Below, in pieces: positions 1 through 7,214 of a stretch of 64,000 nt of DNA. This DNA is from DASQUK01 sp035697145 (GTDB lineage: Bacteria > Actinomycetota > Acidimicrobiia > Acidimicrobiales > VFJN01). Where the stretch lies: assembly GCA_035697145.1 (NCBI GenBank), contig DASSDL010000141.1, positions 1 to 64,000 on the forward strand, given 5' to 3'. The stretch's first letter is position 1, and each line of letters opens with the position of its first letter. The notes under the pieces were generated by a model. The model saw nothing but the letters and a program-made list of their open reading frames with translations. It did not search any database and had not been told where the DNA came from. A program made the position numbers and the translations under genes.

Positions 1-568
1 CTCGGAATCGCCCATCACCTCGGCTGGGCTGTGGCCGTCGCGGCCTCGGCCGACCACAAGGTGGTGGATCGACGGAGGATTGAACTGATCGAGCCCGGCC
101 TGCCGGCTGCGCCAATCCACCACGAGGGCGGCCCACACCTCCTCCATCGGACGGGTGAACGTTTCGAGGATGACGCTCTTGCGGAGTTGGTGGCGGACGT
201 GCGGGCGTCGGTGGTCCGGGCGGCCACCGCAGCGCTTGACGAGCTCGCGACGGCGTTGCCCGAACCGATCGTCTCGGTGTCGCTCCGAGCCTGGCCCGCC
301 GACTTCCCCGAGGACATCGCCGTCCAACGTCGCGTGCCATATGAGAGCCGCGCCGACTCCGTTATGTACTGCCAAGTGCTCGCTGAACTCGCACGCGACC
401 GCGGCTGGGACGTCCCACCTCTTCCACGCCAAGGACGTCGAAGCCGAAGCGGTTCGCATCTTGGGTGAGCGAGCGGACGAGGTGCTTCACGGCCCGCGGG
501 CAACGTTGGGGCCACCGTGGTCGAAGGACCATCGGATGGCTCTCGCTGCAACGATCGTGGCAACCTGA
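1..568 (+). pseudogene. 3' end of a conserved hypothetical gene, interrupted by a frameshift
   Basis: The open frame enters from before the window in frame 1 and reads ...AELARDRGWDV, then turns into unlikely sequence (PPLPRQGRRS) and stops at 468. In frame 2 the expected continuation HLFHAKDVEAEAVRILGERA starts at 416 and runs to a stop at 566-568, ending in GPPWSKDHRMALAATIVAT. Dropping one C from the CCC run at 414-416 joins the two halves into one protein. The tail (HAKDV..., GPPW.KDHR) looks like a conserved actinobacterial family without known function, as far as I remember. It is either a natural one-base insertion or a sequencing error. The 5' end is outside the window. Confidence 0.7.
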
Positions 569-678
569 CGCGGCCTCCGGCTGCCCGCTGGGCTCGCGAC
601 TGGCAGGGCCAGACAGCTAGAGCGCAGATACGACCGCGCACGACGAGCCGGGGCCGGGAACCGTGATGATGTGGGTTC

Positions 679-1260
679 TCAGCGGATCCCCTCAAGGAAG
701 TCGAGCACCCGGCGCGTGAGGAGGGCGGCGGCAGCCTGGTCGTACGACGGCAGTGAGGAGTCGGCGAACAGGTGTTCCTTGCCGGGGTAGAGGAACAACT
801 CGGCTTGCTCGGTGGAATCGACCAGGGCGCGTGCCGCATCGAGGTCGCCGCCCTCACCGGCAAAGAACGGGTCGCGGTCCATGCCGTGCACCTGGACGGG
901 AACGCCCGCCGGCCAGGCCTCGCCGAACTCCGACACCGGGAAGCACGAGTGGAAGAGCAGCGCTCCCTTGGCTCCGGCGCGGGTCTGAGCCAGTTGCTGC
1001 GCCGGCATCCCGCCGAGCGAGAAGCCGGCGTAGACCAGCGCGCCCCCGAGCCCGTCGACCGCGGTGACGCCACGTTCCAGGAGCGTGCCGAACCCCGTCT
1101 GCTTCGCGTAGGCAAGACCCTCGTCCAGGGTGTCGAAGGTATGCCCTTCATAGAGGTCGGGCGTGTGGACGGTGTGACCCGCCCGACGCGCTTCGGCCGC
1201 GAAGGCTTCCACCCCTTTGGTCAGCCCCTGAGCGTGGTGGTACAGCACAACCTCGGCCAT
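679..1260 (-). CDS. dienelactone hydrolase family protein
   Basis: A 193-residue alpha/beta hydrolase starting at ATG (MAEVVLYHHAQGL). It has a nucleophile elbow GFSLGG around residue 82, so serine replaces the cysteine of classical dienelactone hydrolase. It also has an acidic segment MDRDPFF near residue 130 and a C-terminal catalytic histidine in GKEHLF, followed by a conserved aromatic/aliphatic tail. Length is normal for the small DLH-like hydrolases. The substrate cannot be told from the sequence. It is transcribed divergently from the ArsR-family gene 69 bases away, so that regulator probably controls it. The frame stays open upstream of this ATG, but only the part from MAEV has family character, and a TATATT hexamer (reverse strand, 1291-1296) sits in front of it. 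Confidence 0.85.
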   Translation of the reverse strand: MAEVVLYHHAQGLTKGVEAFAAEARRAGHTVHTPDLYEGHTFDTLDEGLAYAKQTGFGTLLERGVTAVDGLGGALVYAGFSLGGMPAQQLAQTRAGAKGALLFHSCFPVSEFGEAWPAGVPVQVHGMDRDPFFAGEGGDLDAARALVDSTEQAELFLYPGKEHLFADSSLPSYDQAAAALLTRRVLDFLEGIR

Positions 1261-1329
1261 GGTCTGCTCGCTTTCGAAGGCATTGATCCAAATATATCGA
1301 ACGAACTGTGATGCTAGTCTGTTCCGATA
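1261..1329. promoter_or_regulatory. divergent promoter region of the hydrolase and the ArsR-family regulator
   Basis: This 69-base spacer is clearly AT-richer than its surroundings. On the reverse strand TATATT (1291-1296) is a good -10 for the hydrolase. On the forward strand TAGTCT (1315-1320) lies 9 bases before the regulator's ATG, so its transcript would have almost no leader. TTCGAA at 1273-1278 and TCGAACGAA at 1297-1305 give an imperfect inverted arrangement around the hydrolase -10, a plausible operator for the adjacent regulator. The operator role is inferred. Confidence 0.5.
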
Positions 1330-1914
1330 ATGTCGATCAATACCTCGGTCCCGGACTACGACCTCGATGACACCATCGAACTCACCACTGCCGAGCAGGT
1401 GCGGGCGATCAGCGACCCCTTGCGCACGACCATCCTCGGCCTGCTGCACGAGCGGGCAGCGACCGTGACGGAGCTGGCTGGCGCGGTCAAGCGCCCCAAG
1501 AGCACCGTCGCGCACCACGTCAACGTCCTGGCCGCGGCCGGCTTGCTGCGCGTCGTACGGACCAGGCGCGTCAGGGCGATCGACGAGCGCTACTACGGCC
1601 GCACCGCGCGAATGTTCTACGTCGGTCTCGGCAGACGCGCAGACGGCGGCGCGCTTCCGCCGGACTTCAACGACTTCGAGGTCGCGGCGAAGGAGTCCGT
1701 TGTCGCGTACGAAGCCGGCCAGTTGCGCGCCTTCATCCGGCATGCCCGGATACCTGAGGAACGGGCGGCGGAGTTCTGGGACCGCATCGACCAGGCGATC
1801 CACGAGTTCGACCAACTCCCTCGCTCCGGCGACACGGTCTACGGGTTCGCTGTCGGCCTCTATCCCATGGTCGACTACCCGACCCTGCCGACCCACGCCG
1901 GTGAAGAGGACTGA
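1330..1914 (+). CDS. ArsR-family winged-helix transcriptional regulator
   Basis: A 194-residue protein. Residues about 20-85 form a winged helix typical of ArsR/HTH_20 regulators: TTAEQVRAISDPLRTTILGL, then a recognition-helix region VKRPKSTVAHHVNVLAAAGL, then a wing (VVRTRRVRAIDERYYGRTAR). The C-terminal 100 residues are helical and may serve effector binding or dimerisation. No metal-binding cysteine pair is seen, so it is not an obvious metal sensor. It is divergent from the dienelactone hydrolase and probably regulates that gene and itself. ATG start; AAGAGG-like bases are absent upstream, in keeping with a near-leaderless mRNA. Confidence 0.85.
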   Translation: MSINTSVPDYDLDDTIELTTAEQVRAISDPLRTTILGLLHERAATVTELAGAVKRPKSTVAHHVNVLAAAGLLRVVRTRRVRAIDERYYGRTARMFYVGLGRRADGGALPPDFNDFEVAAKESVVAYEAGQLRAFIRHARIPEERAAEFWDRIDQAIHEFDQLPRSGDTVYGFAVGLYPMVDYPTLPTHAGEED

Positions 1915-1980
1915 CGTACGGAACAACCGTGCGGGGGCGCAAGCACCGGCGGCTACACGGTCACCCGATCGGCCACCCGA

Positions 1981-3459
1981 TCAACCCGGTGCGATCGCAG
2001 GCTCGCCGGCCTCGGCGGCCGCGCCCACCCGGCGGCGGAGCTCGTCGAGCACCCCGTGCCGTTCCTTCAACCCGGTGCGGGTCGCGCCGCTGAGCGCCCA
2101 CGGGTGCAGCCGTTCCAGGGCATCGCCGAGCACGACCGATCCGAGCGCCCCTCGCGCCACTGCCACGGCTCGCACCGCCCCGACCTGGAGGGTGGACGAC
2201 GCCAGTAGCTCGGCGACGTCGTTGGTGAGCAGGAGCGAGGAGGCCGCCAGCTCGCTGAACCCGAAGTCGATCAGCCACACGGCACCGTCGGACGCCAGGA
2301 AGACGTTGGCCAGGCGCAGGTCGCGATGGGCGATGCGATGCTCCCGCAGGCGGCACACCTGCTCCCAGATCGCCGCGAGCACGGCGTCGGTGACCTCGTC
2401 GGGTTGCAGCCGATCGAGGCTGCGACCCTCGATGGCCTCGTAGGCGAGGACGAAGGCGTTCGGCTCGGCCGTGGCAAACGCCACGAGCCGCGGCGTTCGG
2501 ATGCCCACGTCGCGCGCCGCCAGCGCCACCAGCGCCTCGTGCTCGACGCCGCGACGTAGCGACGAGAAGGGGCGTTCGTCACCGAGCTCGCGGCGCTGGA
2601 CCCAGCGATAGGCGCGGAACAACAGGTCGGCGCTGCGCTGATCCTCACCGAGCGCCTTCACGAACAGCGGCCGCCCGTTGGCCCCGGTGCCGAAGTAGGG
2701 CGTGGAACCGCGGGCGTCGAGGCTCGCCTGCTCCAGCCGTTCGAGCGGAACGCCGACGGCGGCCAGCCCGTCGGCCAGCGTCTCGCCGGTCGGCCGCCGC
2801 TGCGGGCCCCCGAGGGCGACGAGCACCCCCGCGCCGGCGACCCAGCCGACCAGTGCGTTGCGGAACGAGTCGAACGAGACGGGCGACGACAGGAACCGTG
2901 TCACCGTGACGCCGGCGACGAGCAGCCACCCGATGCGCCGCCATCTCCGGCTCAGCCACGGGGCGGCTGCGGTAAGGACGGCGCTCACGACCGCCACCCC
3001 TGAGGCGGAGGGGAAACCGGCCGAGGTCAACGGGCCGACCAGGTCATTGTTTACGTGCACGACCTCTCCGCCGGAGTCCGGGGCGAAGGTGTCGAGCAGG
3101 GCCGCCAGTCCCAGTGCCAGGAGCCCGGCCGCCACGACGGTGAGCAGCATGCGCACGCGCGCACGCCAGAGGGTGACCACCAGGCCCCCACCGAGGACGA
3201 CGACGGCCAGAACGCGGGTGCCGACCACCACGGTCTGAACGATCCAGTGCGGCAACGCGTCCAGCCCTCGCAGCAGCTGGGTTGCGAACGTCACCAGGCT
3301 GTCGCCGAACGCCGCCTGCACCACGACCAGGGCCGCGAGCAGCACGGCCCCGACGGCCAGGCGCAGTACGTCGGAGGGCGACCGCTCCACCGATGGCGAG
3401 GGCGCCTCGACCACGACCGTGCCCCGGTCCCCCGCGGATGACCCGTCCACGGGCCACAC
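1981..3459 (-). CDS. membrane protein with PAP2-like region fused to a protein-kinase-like domain
   Basis: About 492 residues. The first ~200 contain about six hydrophobic segments and a PAP2-like patch (AGFPSASG, around residue 125) in which the PSGH phosphatase motif is degenerate. From about residue 215 follows a kinase/phosphotransferase fold: FVKALGEDQRSAD (lysine), EHEALVAL (glutamate), then catalytic AHRDLRLANVFL and metal-binding WLIDFGFSE. The catalytic residues are intact, so kinase activity on an unknown substrate is plausible. Longer actinobacterial relatives, as I recall them, continue into a lysylphosphatidylglycerol-synthetase-like flippase domain; this one ends about 75 residues after the DFG. 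Start chosen: GTG at 3457-3459 behind GGGAGG (rather distant); another in-frame GTG lies at 3448-3450. It follows the sulfatase gene by 38 bases on the same strand. Confidence 0.75.
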   Translation of the reverse strand: MWPVDGSSAGDRGTVVVEAPSPSVERSPSDVLRLAVGAVLLAALVVVQAAFGDSLVTFATQLLRGLDALPHWIVQTVVVGTRVLAVVVLGGGLVVTLWRARVRMLLTVVAAGLLALGLAALLDTFAPDSGGEVVHVNNDLVGPLTSAGFPSASGVAVVSAVLTAAAPWLSRRWRRIGWLLVAGVTVTRFLSSPVSFDSFRNALVGWVAGAGVLVALGGPQRRPTGETLADGLAAVGVPLERLEQASLDARGSTPYFGTGANGRPLFVKALGEDQRSADLLFRAYRWVQRRELGDERPFSSLRRGVEHEALVALAARDVGIRTPRLVAFATAEPNAFVLAYEAIEGRSLDRLQPDEVTDAVLAAIWEQVCRLREHRIAHRDLRLANVFLASDGAVWLIDFGFSELAASSLLLTNDVAELLASSTLQVGAVRAVAVARGALGSVVLGDALERLHPWALSGATRTGLKERHGVLDELRRRVGAAAEAGEPAIAPG

Positions 3460-3497
3460 GATGTCAGAACCAGCGGCCTCCCGTGAACCAGGCCGAC

Positions 3498-5786
3498 TCA
3501 CTGCGCTCTGAGGGCGTCTTCCGCCTCGGCATCGGCGTCGATGAGCCCCTCGCCGTCGACATCGATCTCGACGCGGTCCAGCCGGCCCGTGAAGCGGAAC
3601 GAGCCCCGGTAGTCGCGGTCGGCCGGGGAGAAGTCCTTCGCCCACCCGACCGTGAGCCCGGCGCCCGTCAGCGAGAACCGGCTCCAGGTCGCGCGTTCGA
3701 TCGGGCCGGCCGCGACCTCCTCGCCGTCGACGAGCAACACTCCTCGGTGGGCGGCACCGTCGGTGCCCGGGTCGAACCGGAACGACAGGGCGTGGGCGCC
3801 GGGCCCGAGACGCTCGCCGACGGAACCCTCGATGCGGTAGGCCCGCCAGCCGGCCAGGTTGTGGACGTAGCACAGCCGGCCGTCGGCCAGGAGGTGGAAC
3901 GACCAGCCCCCGAGCACCGAGCCCTGCACCGCCAGGACGCCCGCGACCGGAACCCGCCCGTCGACCTCCACGTAGGCCGTGATCGAGTGGGGCCGGTTCT
4001 TCACGTTCACCGCCACGCTCTCCGGTACCGGGGCCCGGTCGGGCCGGTACACGTAGCGCGCCCGGGGCGGCACCGCCGGCGGCCGGCCGAACACGAGCTC
4101 CGAGAAGGGCCGGTTGTCGAGCGGCAGGACCTGGTGTCCGGCCGCCTCGATCCACCATCGCTCGACGAGCGCCTGCAGGCGGTCTGGATGCTCGGCGGCC
4201 AGGTCGTGGCACTCCGACGGGTCGGCTCCCAGGTCGTAGAGCTCCCATGCGGCGCGATCGAGGCCGGGGTCGTCGGACTGGATCGGGTGATATGTGACCG
4301 CCTTCCAGCCCTCGTGGTAGAGCCCGCGGCACCCGAACATCTCGTAGTACTGGGTCGTGTGCCGCTCCGGCGCCGCGGCGTCGGCGAACGAGTAGGCGAA
4401 GCTGGTCCCCTCGATCGGCTGTTGCTCGACGCCGCCCATCGTCGCCGGGGGGTCGAGGCCGGCCACCTCCAGGATGGTGGGAACGATGTCGATGGCGTGC
4501 ACGTACTGGCTGCGCACCTCGCCCCCGGCGCCGATGCCGCCGGGCCAGCTGACGATGAGCGGATCGGCCACCCCCCCTTCGTGCGTCTCGCGCTTCCAGC
4601 GCCGGAACGGGGTGTTGCCGGCCACCGTCCAACCCCACGGATAGTTGTTGTGGATGCGGGGGCCGCCGATCTCGTCCAGGCGCTCCGCCGCCTCCTCCAT
4701 CGTGCGGGGCACCAGGTTCCAGGCGCGGGCGTCGTTGAGCGAGCCCACCGGACCGCCCTCCGACGAGGCCCCGTTGTCGGACAGGACGAGCACCAGCGTG
4801 CGCTCCAGCTCGCCGTTCCGCTCGAGCCATCCGACCAGGCGGCCGACCTGGGCGTCGGTGTGGGACAACAGCCCGGCGAAGGCCTCCATGTACCGGGCGT
4901 AGACCCGATGCTCCGCCGACGAGAGGTCATCCCAGGCCGGCACCCAATCGGGCCGGGGGGACAGCGCGGCGTGGGCCGGCAGGAGCCCACTGGCGATCTG
5001 GCGCCGCAGCGCCGCTTCCCGCCACAGATCCCAACCCGTGTCGAACCGGCCGCGGTAGCGATCGATCCACTCCCGCGGCGCCTGGTGGGGCGAGTGGCAG
5101 GCGCCGGGAGCGAGGTAGAGCAACCAGGGCTTGTCCACGTCGACGTGGCGCAGGTCGTCCAGGTACTCGATGGCCCGGTCGACGAGGTCCTCGGTCAGGT
5201 GGTAGCCGTCCTCGTAGGTGCGGGGCGGATCGACGAAGTGGTTGTCGTGGACCAGCGCCGGCACGAACTGGTGCGTCTCGCCCCCGAAGAACCCGTAGAA
5301 CCGTTCGAAGCCCCGTCCCAGCGGCCAGCGATCGCGGCGGGCGCCGAGATGCATCTCCTCCTCGGGCGTGAGGTGCCACTTGCCGACGGCGTAGGCGGCA
5401 TAGCCGTGGGGTGTGAGCATCTCCGGGAGGAATCCGCAGGAGCGGGGAATGCGGGCGTCGTAGCCCGGGAACCCGCTCGCGAGCTCGATGATCCGGCCCA
5501 TCCCACACGTGTGGTGGTTACGCCCCGTGAGGACGCAGGCGCGAGTGGGACTGCACAGCGCCGTGGTATGGAAGTTGGCGTACCGCAGCCCCTCGGCGGC
5601 CAGGCGGTCGAAGGTGGGCGTGTCGATGTCGGAGCCGAAGCAGCCGAGCTGGGCGAAGCCCACGTCGTCGAGGAGCACGACCAGCACGTTGGGAGCCCCG
5701 GGCGGGGGCGCCGGCTCGGGTGGCCACCACGGCTCGGACTCCCAGTGGTAGCGACCGATCCTGCCCCTGAACTCGCCTGGATCCAC
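3498..5786 (-). CDS. type I sulfatase (arylsulfatase)
   Basis: A 762-residue protein that should hydrolyse a sulfate ester. Metal-binding NVLVVLLDDVGFAQLG is near residue 35. The formylglycine motif CSPTR (in ALCSPTRACVLTGRN) is near residue 80, with cysteine as the modified residue, and GKWHL is near residue 130. Later metal ligands lie in VLSDNGASSEGG and the HETHEGG region. The last ~200 residues form a beta-rich C-terminal domain typical of large bacterial arylsulfatases. No signal peptide is visible, so it may be cytoplasmic. Maturation needs a formylglycine-generating enzyme, which is not encoded here. Start chosen: GTG (VDPGEFRGRIGRYHW) preceded by GAGAGGGGACAAGG; the frame stays open 41 codons further upstream, but that part has no sulfatase character. 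Confidence 0.9.
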   Translation of the reverse strand: MDPGEFRGRIGRYHWESEPWWPPEPAPPPGAPNVLVVLLDDVGFAQLGCFGSDIDTPTFDRLAAEGLRYANFHTTALCSPTRACVLTGRNHHTCGMGRIIELASGFPGYDARIPRSCGFLPEMLTPHGYAAYAVGKWHLTPEEEMHLGARRDRWPLGRGFERFYGFFGGETHQFVPALVHDNHFVDPPRTYEDGYHLTEDLVDRAIEYLDDLRHVDVDKPWLLYLAPGACHSPHQAPREWIDRYRGRFDTGWDLWREAALRRQIASGLLPAHAALSPRPDWVPAWDDLSSAEHRVYARYMEAFAGLLSHTDAQVGRLVGWLERNGELERTLVLVLSDNGASSEGGPVGSLNDARAWNLVPRTMEEAAERLDEIGGPRIHNNYPWGWTVAGNTPFRRWKRETHEGGVADPLIVSWPGGIGAGGEVRSQYVHAIDIVPTILEVAGLDPPATMGGVEQQPIEGTSFAYSFADAAAPERHTTQYYEMFGCRGLYHEGWKAVTYHPIQSDDPGLDRAAWELYDLGADPSECHDLAAEHPDRLQALVERWWIEAAGHQVLPLDNRPFSELVFGRPPAVPPRARYVYRPDRAPVPESVAVNVKNRPHSITAYVEVDGRVPVAGVLAVQGSVLGGWSFHLLADGRLCYVHNLAGWRAYRIEGSVGERLGPGAHALSFRFDPGTDGAAHRGVLLVDGEEVAAGPIERATWSRFSLTGAGLTVGWAKDFSPADRDYRGSFRFTGRLDRVEIDVDGEGLIDADAEAEDALRAQ

Positions 5787-6009
5787 GGTCCTTGTCCCCT
5801 CTCGCTCTACGCCGCGTTCGCCGCCGATGCCGGTCGACGGCCGAGAGCCTAGGAAGCGGGTGGAGGCGGTGCGGTGGGCGACGTCCCGGGGTCGTGCGCC
5901 GCATGACACACCGGTTCCGTGTCAGCTGACGACCAACGTCGCAGGGAGATTCCCGATGATCGACCGGCACGAAGGATTGCGGCGAGTCGAGCAGCAAGGA
6001 GGCGGACCG
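5787..6009. promoter_or_regulatory. divergent intergenic region with a 21-bp dyad
   Basis: A 223-base region between the sulfatase and the small basic protein. It holds a dyad TGACAC (5904-5909), nine bases, GTGTCA (5919-5924), overlapping the perfect palindrome GTCAGCTGAC (5921-5930). This is a reasonable operator candidate for either flanking gene. AGGGAG at 5943-5948 would serve a longer form of the small protein starting at 5956. I see no other gene here. Confidence 0.4.
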
Positions 6010-6240
6010 ATGATGCCGTTCGAAGCCATCGAAGTCATGGGCCGAGAGCGCCGCGAGGCGCTGGCGGCCGAAGCGGAGAACGACCGGCTGACGCGGCCGG
6101 CCCGGATGCGGGCCCGGCGAGGCCTGGTCAACAAGATCTCGTCGTTTGGGCTGTCGATCCGTCTACCCAGCCTGCGGTCCCGCCGGCGCCCAGCCGACTG
6201 GGATCTGCCAGTCCCTCGGCCGGCGCGACGCACGACCTGA
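6010..6240 (+). CDS. small basic conserved-type protein of unknown function
   Basis: A 76-residue protein beginning MMPFEAIEVMGRERREALAA. It has a charged N-terminal helix (RERREALAAEAENDRL) and an arginine-rich C-terminal half (RARRGLVNKIS...RSRRRPADW). Start chosen because of a strong AAGGAGG seven bases before ATG 6010. A second in-frame ATG at 5956, also with a good ribosome site, would give 94 residues. Similar short Glu/Arg-rich proteins are common in actinobacteria, but I do not know a function. The basic tail suggests contact with nucleic acid or membrane; this is inference. Confidence 0.6.
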   Translation: MMPFEAIEVMGRERREALAAEAENDRLTRPARMRARRGLVNKISSFGLSIRLPSLRSRRRPADWDLPVPRPARRTT

Positions 6241-6255
6241 CGAGACGCAGGGGCC

Positions 6256-6669
6256 TCAGCGGGCGTTGACCATCGCGTCGGCGGTCATGGCGAAGTAGTC
6301 GAGCAGCCGGGCCTCCACCACCGGATGGACACCGCGCTCGACCACCAGGCTGTCGAGGGCGGCGCCCATGTGGCGCAGCCAGGCGTCGCGCTCCGGCTCT
6401 CCGATCACGAAGGGTGCGTGGCGCATGCGGAGCCGCGGGTGCCCCCGCTCGTCGGAGTAGGTGGCGGGACCGCCCCAGTACTGGCCGAGGAACAGGGCCA
6501 GGTGTCGCCGTGGGCCGCCGAGGTCGTCGGGATAGAGCGGCCGCAGCAGCGGGTCCATCGCCACCCGTCGGTAGAACCGCTCCACGAGGTCGTCAAAGAA
6601 CGGTTGGCCGCCCAGCGCCTCGTAGACGTTCAGGACCGAAGCCTCGCCCCCAGCCTCGACCTCGCTCAC
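6256..6669 (-). CDS. glbO: group II truncated haemoglobin (trHbO type)
   Basis: 137 residues, usual for trHbO. After a short leader it reads YEALGGQPFFDDLVERFYRR (A/B helices, B10 region), then PLYPDDLGGPRRHLALFLGQ, the family segment YWGGPATYSDERGHPRLRMR ahead of HAPF with the proximal haem histidine, and RDAWLRHM with the G8 tryptophan typical of group II. Such globins bind O2/NO and interact with redox or membrane partners in actinobacteria. GTG start. The start overlaps the stop of the upstream gene (GTGA, 6666-6669), so the two are translationally coupled. Confidence 0.93.
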   Translation of the reverse strand: MSEVEAGGEASVLNVYEALGGQPFFDDLVERFYRRVAMDPLLRPLYPDDLGGPRRHLALFLGQYWGGPATYSDERGHPRLRMRHAPFVIGEPERDAWLRHMGAALDSLVVERGVHPVVEARLLDYFAMTADAMVNAR

Positions 6670-7037
6670 GAGGCCGCCTCGTTTCGCTGGCGGCGGAGGC
6701 CGTGGCCGAAGAACCCACCCTGGGGACGGGCATGGGCGTGGAAGTGGTCGGGGATATTGCGCATGTTGTCGTCGACATAGTGACCGTCGAACACCTGGTT
6801 GGCCACGGCCGCCAGCCGCCCCAGCATGTGCTTTAGGTCGGCAGCGGACGGATCGACCCCGTGCCAGCGCCAGACCACCATGGGCGTGGCACAGATCTCA
6901 CAGTCGGCGATCCAGCACACCTCGTCCTCGTGGTACCAGGGGGTGATGCGCTCGGCGGCGCACAGCACGCAGCCGTCGTGTCGGTGGCCGGGGGGCACGG
7001 CGGTCGAGCGTACAGGCGCTGCATGCCGGGGCCTCAC
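6666..7037 (-). CDS. cysteine-pair protein with HIT-like histidine cluster, unknown function
   Basis: Up to 123 residues. The conserved-looking core starts at GCVLCAAERITPWYHEDEVC and continues WIADCEICATPMVVWRWHG, giving two CxxC pairs that could bind zinc or be redox active. It ends with NMRNIPDHFHAHARPQGG, a histidine cluster that resembles, but does not match, the HxHxHxx of HIT hydrolases. Start is GTG 7035-7037; another in-frame GTG at 6996-6998 (MPPGHRHDGCVLC) fits the conserved core better. The gene overlaps glbO by four bases, so a shared haem, NO or redox role is likely. I cannot name the family. Confidence 0.7.
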   Translation of the reverse strand: MRPRHAAPVRSTAVPPGHRHDGCVLCAAERITPWYHEDEVCWIADCEICATPMVVWRWHGVDPSAADLKHMLGRLAAVANQVFDGHYVDDNMRNIPDHFHAHARPQGGFFGHGLRRQRNEAAS

Positions 7038-7071
7038 GGCCCCGGCCCTGGCGTTCTACGCACCCACGTAA

Positions 7072-7203
7072 GGACTTGCGCGGATGGGTCACGTCCGGCG
7101 TGGCTTGCGATCCTGCGTCGCCGGGAGCCTCGCTGTGAGGACGTCTCCGGCCGCCAAATTCCCACGCGTGGGCTGAACGAGCTGGCCTATCCGCTCGGCT
7201 CCT
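7072..7203 (-). repeat. intergenic repeat, copy 1 (about 130 bp, terminal inverted ends)
   Basis: The sequence from 7073 to 7203 recurs, inverted and with only about six differences, at 63609-63739. A diverged relative lies at 40149-40296. The ends form a stem: GCGGATGGG (7080-7088) against CCTATCCGC (7186-7194), one G.T mismatch that would be a G.U pair in RNA. A perfect palindrome CCCACGCGTGGG sits at 7161-7172. It lies between two genes transcribed from the minus strand and contains no coding frame of its own. Strand given is the one on which the other copies read forward. Confidence 0.85.
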
Positions 7204-7214
7204 AAAGGCTCGAT

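Noticed and set aside
3282..5852. A very long open frame on the plus strand (over 850 codons) antisense to the sulfatase
   Set aside because: High-GC DNA leaves antisense frames open; the product is compositionally odd and the opposite strand encodes a complete sulfatase with all motifs.
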